17,260 nucleotides of DNA from Limnohabitans sp. (GCA_024641725.1 JAHECM010000183.1:1-17260), one strand, 5' to 3'. Positions 1 to 8,157 are shown, counted from the stretch's first letter. Numbers and translations are program-made. Notes: generated by a model not told the origin, from the letters alone.

Positions 1-147
1 ATCTTCAGCCAAACCCTGCTCGGCCCGGTGTTCTTTGAGTTCATCCAGCGCAAGGCCGATGAGGGCTTTGGTGAGGGCAACTTCAAAGCCCTGTTTGAAA
101 GCCTGGAGCGTGACCAGATTCGGCGTGGGGCGATCGAGGTGAATTGA
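1..147 (+). CDS. hppD: 4-hydroxyphenylpyruvate dioxygenase, C-terminal fragment
   Basis: The window opens inside a reading frame that ends at TGA 145-147 and gives 48 residues. The peptide contains GPVFFEFIQRK, then GFGEGNFKALFES and ERDQIRRG, which is the conserved C-terminal signature of 4-hydroxyphenylpyruvate dioxygenase. That Fe(II) enzyme converts 4-hydroxyphenylpyruvate to homogentisate in tyrosine breakdown. The Glu of FFEFIQR is, from family knowledge, the last ligand of the iron triad. The N-terminal part and promoter lie outside the window, so gene integrity cannot be judged. A 4-hydroxymandelate synthase is a distant alternative, but FEFIQRK followed by GEGNF favours HPPD. Confidence 0.9.
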   Translation: MFSQTLLGPVFFEFIQRKADEGFGEGNFKALFESLERDQIRRGAIEVN

Positions 148-158
148 GCAGCAAAGGA

Positions 159-187
159 TTGGCGCGAAAGCCATGGCTGTGTAAAAT
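159..187 (+). promoter_or_regulatory. Sigma-70-type promoter of the toxin-antitoxin operon
   Basis: A -35 box TTGGCG (159-164) and a -10 box TAAAAT (182-187) are separated by exactly 17 bases. The expected transcription start is near 194, inside the palindrome at 192-217. Both boxes are close to consensus, and the only downstream gene in the right position is the antitoxin at 233. Confidence 0.65.
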
Positions 188-191
188 TGTC

Positions 192-217
192 TCAGGTAGT
201 CATTTGTGACTACCTGA
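192..217. promoter_or_regulatory. Perfect 11-bp palindromic operator of the toxin-antitoxin operon
   Basis: The arms TCAGGTAGTCA (192-202) and TGACTACCTGA (207-217) are exact reverse complements around a 4-base spacer, TTTG. The palindrome starts five bases after the -10 box and ends 15 bases before the antitoxin start. This is where antitoxins of the ribbon-helix-helix class usually bind to repress their own operon. The core GTAGTCA/TGACTAC is what I would expect the antitoxin to contact; that is inference. Confidence 0.75.
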
Positions 218-232
218 AAAACGGAGTCCGCC

Positions 233-559
233 ATGCCCGCCACCACTGCCACTGCATCGCCCACCATCCCCACCAGCCTCAAGTTGCCCGGCGCGCTCAA
301 GCTTCAGCTTGAAGAAGACGCCAAGCAAGTGGGCATGAGCCTTCACGCTTTCATGGTGAGCACACTGGCCGATGCAGCGCAGCGCAAGCGCTTGAGGCAA
401 TCCTTTGCCCAAGACTCTGAGGTTGCGCTGGCCGACATGAAGGGCAGTGGAACAGGTTTTGCACTGGACGATGTCCGCCTCTATTTCTCTCAACTCAAAG
501 AACACCGTCAGGGCAAGAGTGCTGCGCCTGCTCCCTTGCAACCGAGAAAAATGGGTTGA
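233..559 (+). CDS. Antitoxin of a ParDE/RelBE-like module (ribbon-helix-helix type)
   Basis: The 108-residue product has a short disordered Thr/Ala/Pro start. Residues about 15-50 are typical of a ribbon-helix-helix antitoxin: a beta strand LKLPGALKLQLEED followed by helices beginning GMSLHAFMVSTLADA. The C-terminal half includes an FALDDVRLYFSQL segment like those that wrap the cognate toxin in ParD-type proteins, then a basic tail. Start ATG 233 has a GGAG Shine-Dalgarno at 223-226. The stop lies three bases before the toxin's GTG, so the genes are almost certainly co-transcribed and translationally coupled. The role is to neutralise the toxin and repress the operon through the palindrome at 192-217. 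The family is recognised by pattern; no exact named homologue is claimed. Confidence 0.8.
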   Translation: MPATTATASPTIPTSLKLPGALKLQLEEDAKQVGMSLHAFMVSTLADAAQRKRLRQSFAQDSEVALADMKGSGTGFALDDVRLYFSQLKEHRQGKSAAPAPLQPRKMG

Positions 560-562
560 GGT

Positions 563-865
563 GTGAGCACCGTATTTTTAAGCCCAGCAGCGTTTGAGGA
601 TTTGGTCCGGCTGGAAACTTTTTTGCACGAATCTGTAGATCCTTTGGCTGGGGATTTGCTCGATTTCATACTGGATGCCTTGCAAGTCATGACGCACCAA
701 CCCGGCATGGGTCGGCCGGTAGAGGGTGGTTTGCGTGAACTGATCATCACCCGCAGTCGCAGCGGTTATCTGGCGCGTTATGCGTGGGACCATGCCGCGG
801 ACCGGGTCATGGTGGCGCGCATTCGCCACCAGCGAGAAGCCGGGTATCAAGACGGAGAGGTTTGA
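563..865 (+). CDS. ParE/RelE-superfamily toxin
   Basis: This 100-residue protein has the usual length and closing pattern of the ParE/RelE fold: a central GMGRPVEGGLRELII, then SGYLARYAWD, and a final VMVARIRHQREAGY. The RIRHQRE.GY ending is typical of ParE-like toxins, which poison gyrase, whereas RelE relatives cut mRNA; the sequence alone does not settle the target. The start is GTG at 563, three bases after the antitoxin stop. The gene looks poorer in GC than the flanking hppD and recQ (runs such as CTTTTTTGCACGAATCTGTA), which would fit horizontal acquisition. It ends six bases before the recQ stop codon on the opposite strand. The reading frame is intact, so the module looks functional. 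Confidence 0.85.
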   Translation: MSTVFLSPAAFEDLVRLETFLHESVDPLAGDLLDFILDALQVMTHQPGMGRPVEGGLRELIITRSRSGYLARYAWDHAADRVMVARIRHQREAGYQDGEV

Positions 866-871
866 GGCTTT

Positions 872-2794
872 TCAGCCGGCCCCTTGACACACCCTGAGCA
901 CTTGCTCGCCGTAGGCTTCGAGCTTTTTGACGCCCAGTCCGCTGATGCCTTGCAGGTCGGCCAGGTTTTGCGGGGCGGCTTCGGCAATCGCGGCCAGGGT
1001 CGCGTCGTGGAAGATCACATACGCGGGCAGGTTGTGCTCCTTCGCCACCTCGGCGCGCCAGGCCTTGAGGTTGATGTAGCGCACCATCGCGTCTTGCCCC
1101 AAGTTGGCCGCGGCCGGGCTGGGGGCGCTGCGCGAGCGGCTGCGTTTGTCGGCGCGCTGACTGGTGCTTTCTCGCAGCTGCACCGCCACCTCGCCGCGCA
1201 GCACCGCGCGCGAGCCTTCGGTCAGGTGCAGGGTGCTGAAACCGTCTTCGGTGTGCACATGCAAAGCGCCAACGGCGATCAGCTGGCGCATCACAGCGCG
1301 CAGTTGCTGTTCGCTGTATTCAGCGCCCAGGCCAAAGGTGCTCAGTGACTCGTGGCCACGCTGCGCCACTTTGTCGGTCTTCTTGCCACGCACGATGTCC
1401 ATGGTGTGGCCCGCACCAAAGTTGTGGCCACTGCTCTGGTGGCAGCGGTACACGGTTGACAGCAACTTGCGGGCTGCGTCGGTGCCGTCCCACACCTCGG
1501 GTGGGTGCAGGCAGTTGTCGCAGTTGCCGCAGTAGGGCATGTACACGCCCCGCTCGCCCTCGGCCTGGCCGGTGTATTGCTCGTCAAAGTAGCTCAGCAG
1601 GCGCACACGGCGGCAGTCGGTGGCTTCGGCCAGGGCCAGCAGCGCATCGAGCTTGCCACGCATGACCTGTTTGAACTCTTCACCCGCCGGGCTTTCATCG
1701 ATCATGCGGCGTTGGTTCACCACGTCTTGCAGGCCATAGGCCATCCACGCGTCTGACGCCAGCCCATCGCGCCCGGCGCGGCCCGTTTCTTGGTAGTAAC
1801 CTTCGATGTTTTTGGGCATGTCCAAGTGCGCCACAAAGCGCACATCGGGTTTGTCGATGCCCATGCCAAAAGCCACGGTGGCCACCATCACCACGCCTTC
1901 TTCGCGCAAGAACTGGTTTTGGTGTTTTTGGCGCATCTCGGGGGGCAGGCCCGCGTGGTAAGGCAGGGCGTGTACGCCCGCCTCGCACAGCATGGCGGCG
2001 ATTTCTTCCACCCGTTTGCGTGACTGGCAATAGACCACGCCCGCTTCTTTGGGGTGTTCACGCTCAATGAAGCGCAGCAGCTGGGTGCTGGCCTCTTTTT
2101 TCTCGACGATGGTGTAGCGGATGTTGGGCCGGTCAAAGCTGCTGATGAACAGCTCAGCGCTTTCCAGTTGCAGCCGCTCGACGATGTCGGCGCGGGTCAG
2201 CGCGTCGGCGGTGGCGGTGAGCGCCACACGCGGCACGCCCGGATAGCGCTCGTGCAGCACCGTCAACCCCCGGTACTCGGGCCGGAAGTCGTGGCCCCAC
2301 TGGCTCACGCAATGGGCTTCGTCGATGGCAAACAGGCTCAGCAGTCCGCGCTCTTGCAGCGAATCCATCTGCGCCAAAAAGCGCTGGGTGGTCACCCGCT
2401 CAGGGGCGGCATACAGCAGCGTGATGTCGCCGCGCAACAAGCGCTGCTCAATGTCACGCGCCTCGTCGCTGCTGAGGGTGGAATTGAGGAATGCAGCGCT
2501 CACGCCCGCCTCGTGCAGCGCGCCCACCTGGTCGTGCATGAGTGCGATCAGCGGCGACACCACGATGGTCACGCCCTGGCCCGCACGCTGGCGCGCAATC
2601 GCCGGTATTTGGTAACACAGGCTTTTGCCGCCGCCCGTGGGCATCAGCACCAGCGCATCGCTGCCCGCGGCCACATGGTCGATGATGGCTTGCTGCGGGC
2701 CGCGAAAGGCGTCGTAGCCAAAAACTTCGCGCAGGATGGGGAGGTGGGGGGACAAGGGGTGTTGGTCGGCTTTGTTTGAGTGGGTGATTGTCAC
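872..2794 (-). CDS. recQ: ATP-dependent DNA helicase RecQ
   Basis: This is a 640-residue superfamily 2, 3'-5' DNA helicase of recombination and repair. Visible elements in order: motif 0 FGYDAFRGPQQ (25-35), Walker A MPTGGGKS (51-58), motif II DEAH (158-161) with the following WGHDFRPEY aromatic-rich loop, motif VI QETGRAGRDG, the zinc site (one Cys in DCRR, then CGNCDNC), the winged-helix region, and one HRDC domain over roughly 569-640. The zinc loop is about ten residues longer than I recall for E. coli RecQ. The start is GTG at 2792-2794, with no convincing Shine-Dalgarno, but the N-terminus aligns with known RecQ proteins and no later Met fits. The gene diverges from queC and converges on the toxin gene. 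Confidence 0.96.
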   Translation of the reverse strand: MTITHSNKADQHPLSPHLPILREVFGYDAFRGPQQAIIDHVAAGSDALVLMPTGGGKSLCYQIPAIARQRAGQGVTIVVSPLIALMHDQVGALHEAGVSAAFLNSTLSSDEARDIEQRLLRGDITLLYAAPERVTTQRFLAQMDSLQERGLLSLFAIDEAHCVSQWGHDFRPEYRGLTVLHERYPGVPRVALTATADALTRADIVERLQLESAELFISSFDRPNIRYTIVEKKEASTQLLRFIEREHPKEAGVVYCQSRKRVEEIAAMLCEAGVHALPYHAGLPPEMRQKHQNQFLREEGVVMVATVAFGMGIDKPDVRFVAHLDMPKNIEGYYQETGRAGRDGLASDAWMAYGLQDVVNQRRMIDESPAGEEFKQVMRGKLDALLALAEATDCRRVRLLSYFDEQYTGQAEGERGVYMPYCGNCDNCLHPPEVWDGTDAARKLLSTVYRCHQSSGHNFGAGHTMDIVRGKKTDKVAQRGHESLSTFGLGAEYSEQQLRAVMRQLIAVGALHVHTEDGFSTLHLTEGSRAVLRGEVAVQLRESTSQRADKRSRSRSAPSPAAANLGQDAMVRYINLKAWRAEVAKEHNLPAYVIFHDATLAAIAEAAPQNLADLQGISGLGVKKLEAYGEQVLRVCQGAG

Positions 2795-2810
2795 TGATTG
2801 GTGCGGCTGT

Positions 2811-2893
2811 TTTTGGCGTATTCGTTTGGGAGATGTGGTGTGGGTGGGTGAGGGCGGGCACAGGGTTCCTCATGAGGCGGGGGTACGCCAAAA
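2811..2893. repeat. 10-bp inverted repeat interleaved with the G-rich repeat
   Basis: TTTTGGCGTA (2811-2820) is the exact reverse complement of TACGCCAAAA (2884-2893). The second copy lies inside the loop of the larger inverted repeat at 2838-2927, and the first lies outside it, so the two pairs are interleaved (A-B-A'-B') and not nested. In a single strand they could form alternative hairpins or a pseudoknot-like fold. The left copy is 17 bases from the recQ start codon. Confidence 0.6.
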
Positions 2894-2927
2894 TCGTCAC
2901 CCTCTGCCCGCCCTCACCCACCCACAC
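2838..2927. repeat. Long G-rich inverted repeat with G-quadruplex-type spacing in the recQ-queC spacer
   Basis: A perfect 23-base arm at 2838-2860 is repeated inverted at 2905-2927. After one mismatch the pairing continues for five more bases (2862-2866 with 2899-2903). The loop contains a small palindrome CCTCATGAGG (2868-2877). The left arm reads GGGTGGGTGAGGGCGGG at 2842-2858: four G-triplets with loops of 1, 3 and 1 bases. The right arm carries the same motif on the minus strand (2907-2923). It is too large for an ordinary operator and has no U-tract on either side. It may be a dispersed repeat, a structural element or a shared control region of the two divergent genes; the sequence alone does not decide. 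Confidence 0.8.
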
Positions 2928-2983
2928 AAGACCATGGGCTGCGCAGCCAGTACCACCAAGTTCAGCGGTTACCATCCCAGCCC

Positions 2984-3703
2984 ATGCACACCTCCGCCCT
3001 CGTCCTGTTTTCTGGTGGTCAGGACTCCACCACCTGCTTGGCCCACGCCCTGTCCCAATACGAGCGCGTCGAAACGCTGGCCTTTGACTACGGGCAACGC
3101 CACAAAGTCGAGTTGGATGCCCGCTTGAATGTGCTGACCGCGATCAAGGCGCGGTTCCCGCAATGGGCCCCCAAAATGGGCGAAGACCACTTGCTGGACG
3201 CCAGCATCCTCGGCCAAATCAGCGAAACGTCTTTGACGCGCGACACCGCCATCACCATGGAAAGCTCGGGCCTGCCCAACACCTTTGTGCCGGGGCGCAA
3301 CCTCTTGTTCCTCACGCTGGCCGCGGCGCTGGCTTACCGCCGGGGTTTGCAGGTCATTGTCACCGGCGTGTGCGAGACCGATTTTTCGGGCTACCCCGAC
3401 TGCCGCGACGACACCATGAAGGCGATGCAAGTGGCCCTGTCGCTGGGCATGGACCGCAAGCTCTTGATCGCCACCCCGCTCATGTGGATCGACAAGGCGC
3501 AGACCTGGCAACTGGCGCACGAGCTGGGCCAAAAAGCCGATCCTGCGGGTGGCGGCCAGGCGCTGGTGGACGTGATCGTGGAACACAGCCACACCTGCTA
3601 CCTGGGTGAGCGCACGCAGCGTCACGACTGGGGTTATGGCTGCGGCCAGTGCCCGGCTTGCCAGCTGCGGGCGGCGGGGTTTGCGCGTTTCCTGCAAGCC
3701 TGA
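2984..3703 (+). CDS. queC: 7-cyano-7-deazaguanine (preQ0) synthase QueC
   Basis: The product has 239 residues, the usual QueC length. It converts 7-carboxy-7-deazaguanine to preQ0 using ATP and ammonia, on the path to queuosine in tRNA. Near the N-terminus the PP-loop SGGQDSTTC binds ATP. A middle block PGRNLLFLTLAAALAYRRG and CETDFSGYPDCRD are strongly conserved in QueC. Four C-terminal cysteines, C205, C220, C223 and C226 in the CGQCPAC context, form the zinc site. Start ATG 2984 lacks a clear Shine-Dalgarno; no preQ1 riboswitch consensus was seen upstream, where the G-rich inverted repeat lies. No other queuosine gene is in the window. metH1 follows after 33 bases. Confidence 0.96.
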   Translation: MHTSALVLFSGGQDSTTCLAHALSQYERVETLAFDYGQRHKVELDARLNVLTAIKARFPQWAPKMGEDHLLDASILGQISETSLTRDTAITMESSGLPNTFVPGRNLLFLTLAAALAYRRGLQVIVTGVCETDFSGYPDCRDDTMKAMQVALSLGMDRKLLIATPLMWIDKAQTWQLAHELGQKADPAGGGQALVDVIVEHSHTCYLGERTQRHDWGYGCGQCPACQLRAAGFARFLQA

Positions 3704-3724
3704 TCGGTCCAAGGCGGGGTTTTT

Positions 3725-3730
3725 TACAAT
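3725..3730 (+). promoter_or_regulatory. Candidate -10 box just upstream of the first metH gene
   Basis: TACAAT, one mismatch from the consensus TATAAT, ends six bases before ATG 3737. If it is used, transcription would start at or next to the start codon and the mRNA would be leaderless or nearly so. No good -35 box is visible at the 17-base position, and no Shine-Dalgarno lies in the 15 bases before the ATG. Read-through from queC is the alternative. Confidence 0.4.
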
Positions 3731-3736
3731 ACGGGC

Positions 3737-4783
<1,047 letters not shown>

Positions 4784-4810
4784 GAGGCGGGGGACCTGTG
4801 CTGCGGGTCT

Positions 4811-4829
4811 TCACCTAGGTCAAAGGTGA
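4811..4829. promoter_or_regulatory. Short inverted repeat upstream of the beta-oxidation genes
   Basis: TCACCT (4811-4816) and AGGTGA (4824-4829) are inverted around a 7-base spacer, and ACCTAGGT is an overlapping 8-bp palindrome. The site lies about 65 bases before the acyl-CoA dehydrogenase start. A weak -10-like CACAAT is at 4853-4858. This is a plausible operator for a dimeric regulator, but no regulator gene is nearby and the match is short. Confidence 0.3.
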
Positions 4830-4893
4830 CTGCCAGGCGGGCGCGGGGCTTGCACAATGGCGACCGATGTTCTTTTTGATCTGAAAGTCCGCC

Positions 4894-6042
4894 ATGCCCA
4901 TAGAGTTCCGCCGCTCCTGGACCGATCCCGATCTGGACCAATACCGCGACACCGTGGTCCGGTTCCTCGAAGAAGAAATGCAGCCCGAAGACGAAGCCGC
5001 CCGCAAGCGCGGCCACGTCGGGCATGAACTTTGGCGTAAAGCCGGTGCCTTGGGCTTGTTGTGTACAGACATCCCGGAAGAGTGGGGTGGTGGCGGTGGA
5101 AATTTCCGCCATGAAGCCGTGCTGTACGAAGAAATGGCCCGCCGCAGCTTGTCGGGCATGAACTCCTCGGTGCACTCCATCGTGGCGCATTATTTTTTGA
5201 ACCACGGCACCGAAGAACAAAAACGCCGCTACCTGCCCCGCATGGCCACGGGCGAGCTGGTGGGCGCGATCGCCATGACCGAGCCCGGCACTGGCTCAGA
5301 TTTGCAGGGCATCCGCGCACGCGCCGCACCCAAGGATGGCGGCTATGTGATCAACGGCTCCAAGACCTTCATCAGCAATGGCTTTCTGGCCGGCGTGGTG
5401 CTGGTGGTGGCCAAAACCGATCCGGGCCAGGGCGCCAAGGGCACGTCCATCCTGATCGTCGAGACCGACAACTGCCCGGGCTTTCGCGTGGGCCGCGTGC
5501 TCGACAAAATTGGCCTCAAGGCCCAGGACACCTCCGAACTGTTTTTTGACGACGTGCGGGTGGGCGCTGAGCAGCTCCTGGGCGGCAAAGAGGGGCAGGG
5601 CTTCTTTCAGCTCATGGCCGACTTGCCCTACGAGCGCCTCATCATTGGCCTGACGGCTTTGGCCGCCATGGAAGGGGCGTACCAAGTCACGCTGGAGTAC
5701 GTGCGCGACCGCAAGGCCTTTGGCCAGACCGTGGCTGACTTTCAGAACACCAAGTTCAAGCTGGCCGAAGTGGCCACCGAAATCAAGGTGGGCCGCGCCT
5801 TCATTGACCGCTGCGTCGAAGACCTGGTGGCGGGCAAGCTGGACACCGCCACGGCTTCCATGGCCAAGCTCTGGGGCTCAGAAGCGCAGGGCCGTGTGGT
5901 GGACACCTGCCTGCAACTGTTTGGTGGCTACGGCTACATGAACGAATACCTGATTGGGCGCATGTACACCGACGCCCGCATCCAGCGCATCTATGGCGGC
6001 ACCAGCGAGATCATGAAAGAAGTGATCTCGCGGGCCATGTGA
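4894..6042 (+). CDS. Acyl-CoA dehydrogenase
   Basis: The 382-residue flavoprotein has the full ACAD fold: an N-terminal helical part, the FAD/substrate segment AMTEPGTGSDLQGI, the middle beta domain with INGSKTFISNG, and the C-terminal helical domain with FGGYGYMNEYLIGRMYTDARIQRIYGGTSEI. The position that carries the catalytic Glu in medium-chain enzymes (YEGTS) is Gly here (YGGTS). A Glu is instead present at residue 247 in LPYERL, matching the base position known from long-chain and isovaleryl-CoA dehydrogenases. It oxidises an acyl-CoA to the 2-enoyl-CoA and passes electrons to ETF; chain preference is not readable. It is the first gene of an apparent operon with thiolase and enoyl-CoA hydratase. 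Only a weak Shine-Dalgarno (GAAAG) precedes ATG 4894. Confidence 0.93.
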   Translation: MPIEFRRSWTDPDLDQYRDTVVRFLEEEMQPEDEAARKRGHVGHELWRKAGALGLLCTDIPEEWGGGGGNFRHEAVLYEEMARRSLSGMNSSVHSIVAHYFLNHGTEEQKRRYLPRMATGELVGAIAMTEPGTGSDLQGIRARAAPKDGGYVINGSKTFISNGFLAGVVLVVAKTDPGQGAKGTSILIVETDNCPGFRVGRVLDKIGLKAQDTSELFFDDVRVGAEQLLGGKEGQGFFQLMADLPYERLIIGLTALAAMEGAYQVTLEYVRDRKAFGQTVADFQNTKFKLAEVATEIKVGRAFIDRCVEDLVAGKLDTATASMAKLWGSEAQGRVVDTCLQLFGGYGYMNEYLIGRMYTDARIQRIYGGTSEIMKEVISRAM

Positions 6043-6085
6043 ACCCCAAGATTTTTCTCAAAACTGTCAACAAGGAGCCCTGACC

Positions 6086-7264
6086 ATGTCCGAAGCCTAT
6101 ATCGTCGCCGCCACCCGCACCGCCGGAGGCCGCCGGGGTGGCCGCTTGTCTGGCTGGCACCCCGTGGACCTGGCTGCCCAAGTGCTCAATGACCTGCTGG
6201 ACCGCATCGGGGCTGACCCGGCCTTGGTGGAGGATGTGTTCATGGGTTGCGTCAGCCAAGTGGGCGAGCAAGCGGCCAACGTGGCGCGCAATGCGGTGCT
6301 GGCCTCACGGCTGCCCGAGAGCGTGCCCGGCACCTCGGTGGACCGCCAGTGCGGCTCGTCGCAGCAGACCCTGCACTTTGCCGCGCAAGCCGTCATGTCC
6401 GGGGCCATGGACGTGGTGATTGCCGCTGGCGTCGAGTCCATGAGCCGCGTGCCCATGTTCTCGCCCTCGGCTTTGGCGCAAAAAGCCGGGCTGGGCTTTT
6501 ACCAAAGCCCTGACATGAACCAGCGCTACAACAACGTGGTGTTCAGCCAGTTCATGGGCGCCGAGATGATGGCCAAAAAATATGGCCTGTCCAAGGACGA
6601 CCTGGACCGCTTTGCCCTGCAAAGCCACCAGCGCGCCCGTGCCGCCACCGAGGCGGTCTGGTTCAAAAATGAAATCCTGCCGATTGCCGTGCGCAACGCC
6701 GAAGGCCTCGAAACCGGCGAGCTGCACAGCACTGACGAAGGCATCCGCATGGAGGCCACGCTCGAAAGCATCCAAGGCGTCAAGCTCTTGCAAGAAGGCG
6801 GCGTCATCACGGCTGCCAATGCCAGCCAAATTTGCGACGGTGCCACCGGCGTGATGGTGGTCAACGAACGCGGCCTCAAAGCGCTGGGCGTCAAGCCGCT
6901 GGCGCGCATTCACCACATGAGCGTGATCGGGCACGACCCGGTCATCATGCTCGAAGCCCCTTTGCCCGCCACCGAGCGCGCGCTCAAGAAAGCGGGCATG
7001 AAGATCGACGACATCGACCTGTACGAAGTCAACGAAGCCTTTGCCTCGGTGTCGCTGGCTTGGCTCAAGGCCACCGGTGCCGACCCCGCGCGCCTGAACG
7101 TCAATGGCGGCGCGATCGCGCTGGGCCATCCCTTGGGCGCTTCAGGCACCAAGCTGATGACCACGCTGGTCAATGCGTTGCACCGGCAAGGCAAACGGTA
7201 CGGCTTGCAGACCATGTGCGAAGGCGGTGGCATGGCCAACGTGACCATCATCGAGCGGCTTTGA
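6086..7264 (+). CDS. Acetyl-CoA C-acyltransferase (thiolase)
   Basis: The product has 392 residues, a standard thiolase length. The nucleophile is C89 in DRQCGSSQQ, the catalytic His is H348 in GGAIALGHPLGASG, and the second acid/base Cys is C378 in MCEGGGMAN. ESMSRVPM and LYEVNEAFA are also family blocks. It cleaves a 3-oxoacyl-CoA with CoA, or runs in reverse as an acetyl-CoA acetyltransferase; motifs do not separate FadA-like from biosynthetic use, but the neighbours favour degradation. ATG 6086 has an excellent AAGGAG at 6072-6077. It starts 43 bases after the acyl-CoA dehydrogenase and is followed after 65 bases by the hydratase, so one transcript is likely. No dehydrogenase for the 3-hydroxyacyl-CoA step is in the window. 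Confidence 0.94.
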   Translation: MSEAYIVAATRTAGGRRGGRLSGWHPVDLAAQVLNDLLDRIGADPALVEDVFMGCVSQVGEQAANVARNAVLASRLPESVPGTSVDRQCGSSQQTLHFAAQAVMSGAMDVVIAAGVESMSRVPMFSPSALAQKAGLGFYQSPDMNQRYNNVVFSQFMGAEMMAKKYGLSKDDLDRFALQSHQRARAATEAVWFKNEILPIAVRNAEGLETGELHSTDEGIRMEATLESIQGVKLLQEGGVITAANASQICDGATGVMVVNERGLKALGVKPLARIHHMSVIGHDPVIMLEAPLPATERALKKAGMKIDDIDLYEVNEAFASVSLAWLKATGADPARLNVNGGAIALGHPLGASGTKLMTTLVNALHRQGKRYGLQTMCEGGGMANVTIIERL

Positions 7265-7329
7265 GCCGCGGCTGGGTGCCTTTTCTTCGTTGATCTTTTT
7301 TTGCCGATCCACACACTGGAGATATCGTC

Positions 7330-8127
7330 ATGGAAACCGCAACCATCCTGACCGAACGCCAAGGCCCTGTGGCCTGGGTGCGCCTGAACATTCCGCAGCG
7401 CTTGAATCCGCTGGCCTTGCCCTTGCAAGAAGAACTGCACCAAGTTTTGACGCTGTTGCGTGAAGACCGCAGCGTGGGTGCCCTGGTCATCACGGGGGTG
7501 GGCAAAGCGTTTTGTGTGGGGGCTGATTTGGGCAGCATGCGCCCACCCAGCGGGCAAAGTCTGGGCCAGCAAGCGGCAGACACCATGAAGGCACTGTCCA
7601 ACCGTTTGATCGAAGACTTGCAAAGCATGCCATTTCCGGTGGTCAGCGCTGTCAACGGCCCGGCAGCCGGTGCGGGTGTGGGCCTGGCCTTGGCGGCGGA
7701 CATGGTGGTGGCATCCCGCTCGGCCTATTTTTACCTGACCTTCATGCCCCGCTTGGGCATCGTGCCCGACCTGGGCAGCACTTGGTTCATGAACCGGGCG
7801 CTGGGCCGTTCACGCGCTTTGGCCTTGAGTTTGCTGGGCGAGCGACTGCCCGCTGAGCAAGCGCAGGCTTGGGGTTTGATCTGGCGCTGCGTCGAAGACG
7901 AGGCGCTTGAAGTCGAAGCCCAAGCCTTGGCCTTGCGTCTGGCCAGCTTGCCTGCGCATGCGGCTTTGGAAATTCGGCGCACCTTGGACCATGCTGAGAC
8001 CGCCAGTTTGTCGGAGCAGCTGGACTACGAGGCCGAGCGTCAGCGTGAGCTGATTGACCGCCCGGAGTTCACCGAAGGCGTGCGCGCTTTTCTGGAAAAG
8101 CGCGAGCCCCAGTTCCCAAAGCGCTGA
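7330..8127 (+). CDS. Enoyl-CoA hydratase/isomerase (crotonase family), PaaG-like active site
   Basis: The 265-residue crotonase-fold protein has the first oxyanion-hole segment KAFCVGADLGSM and the second, NGPAAGAGVGLALAAD. In ordinary hydratases two glutamates follow. Here the first is absent (FMPRLG) and the second position is D147 in IVPDLGSTWF, a pattern I associate with PaaG-type isomerases of phenylacetate degradation. It may therefore isomerise or hydrate an unusual enoyl-CoA and not a plain 2-enoyl-CoA. No other paa genes are present, so assignment to that pathway would be over-reach. ATG 7330 has a good Shine-Dalgarno, CTGGAGA, at 7315-7321. It is the last gene of the trio and faces the phosphatase gene with 40 bases between stop codons. 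Confidence 0.88.
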   Translation: METATILTERQGPVAWVRLNIPQRLNPLALPLQEELHQVLTLLREDRSVGALVITGVGKAFCVGADLGSMRPPSGQSLGQQAADTMKALSNRLIEDLQSMPFPVVSAVNGPAAGAGVGLALAADMVVASRSAYFYLTFMPRLGIVPDLGSTWFMNRALGRSRALALSLLGERLPAEQAQAWGLIWRCVEDEALEVEAQALALRLASLPAHAALEIRRTLDHAETASLSEQLDYEAERQRELIDRPEFTEGVRAFLEKREPQFPKR

Positions 8128-8157
8128 CAAAGCAGTCAGAGCTGTCAGCGTTGACAG
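8122..8157. repeat. Competing short hairpins between two convergent genes
   Basis: CGCTGACA (8122-8129) pairs with TGTCAGCG (8143-8150), and CTGTCA (8142-8147) pairs with TGACAG (8152-8157), so the middle unit can pair either way. The element begins at the hydratase stop codon and fills most of the 40-base convergent gap. It may help end transcription of either gene, but no run of T follows on either strand, so a standard intrinsic terminator is not supported. Confidence 0.35.

Noticed and set aside
2054..2779. A 241-codon plus-strand frame inside recQ.
   Set aside because: Antisense shadow of the helicase core; no start signal or family similarity.
2795..2983. A preQ1 riboswitch upstream of queC.
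   Set aside because: I looked for the short pseudoknot consensus and A-rich tail of preQ1 classes and saw neither; the spacer is explained by the G-rich and 10-bp inverted repeats.
3711..3725. Intrinsic terminator after queC, suggested by a GGGG followed by a T-run.
   Set aside because: No stem of useful length precedes the T-run; the same bases are better read as the upstream part of a -10 region.
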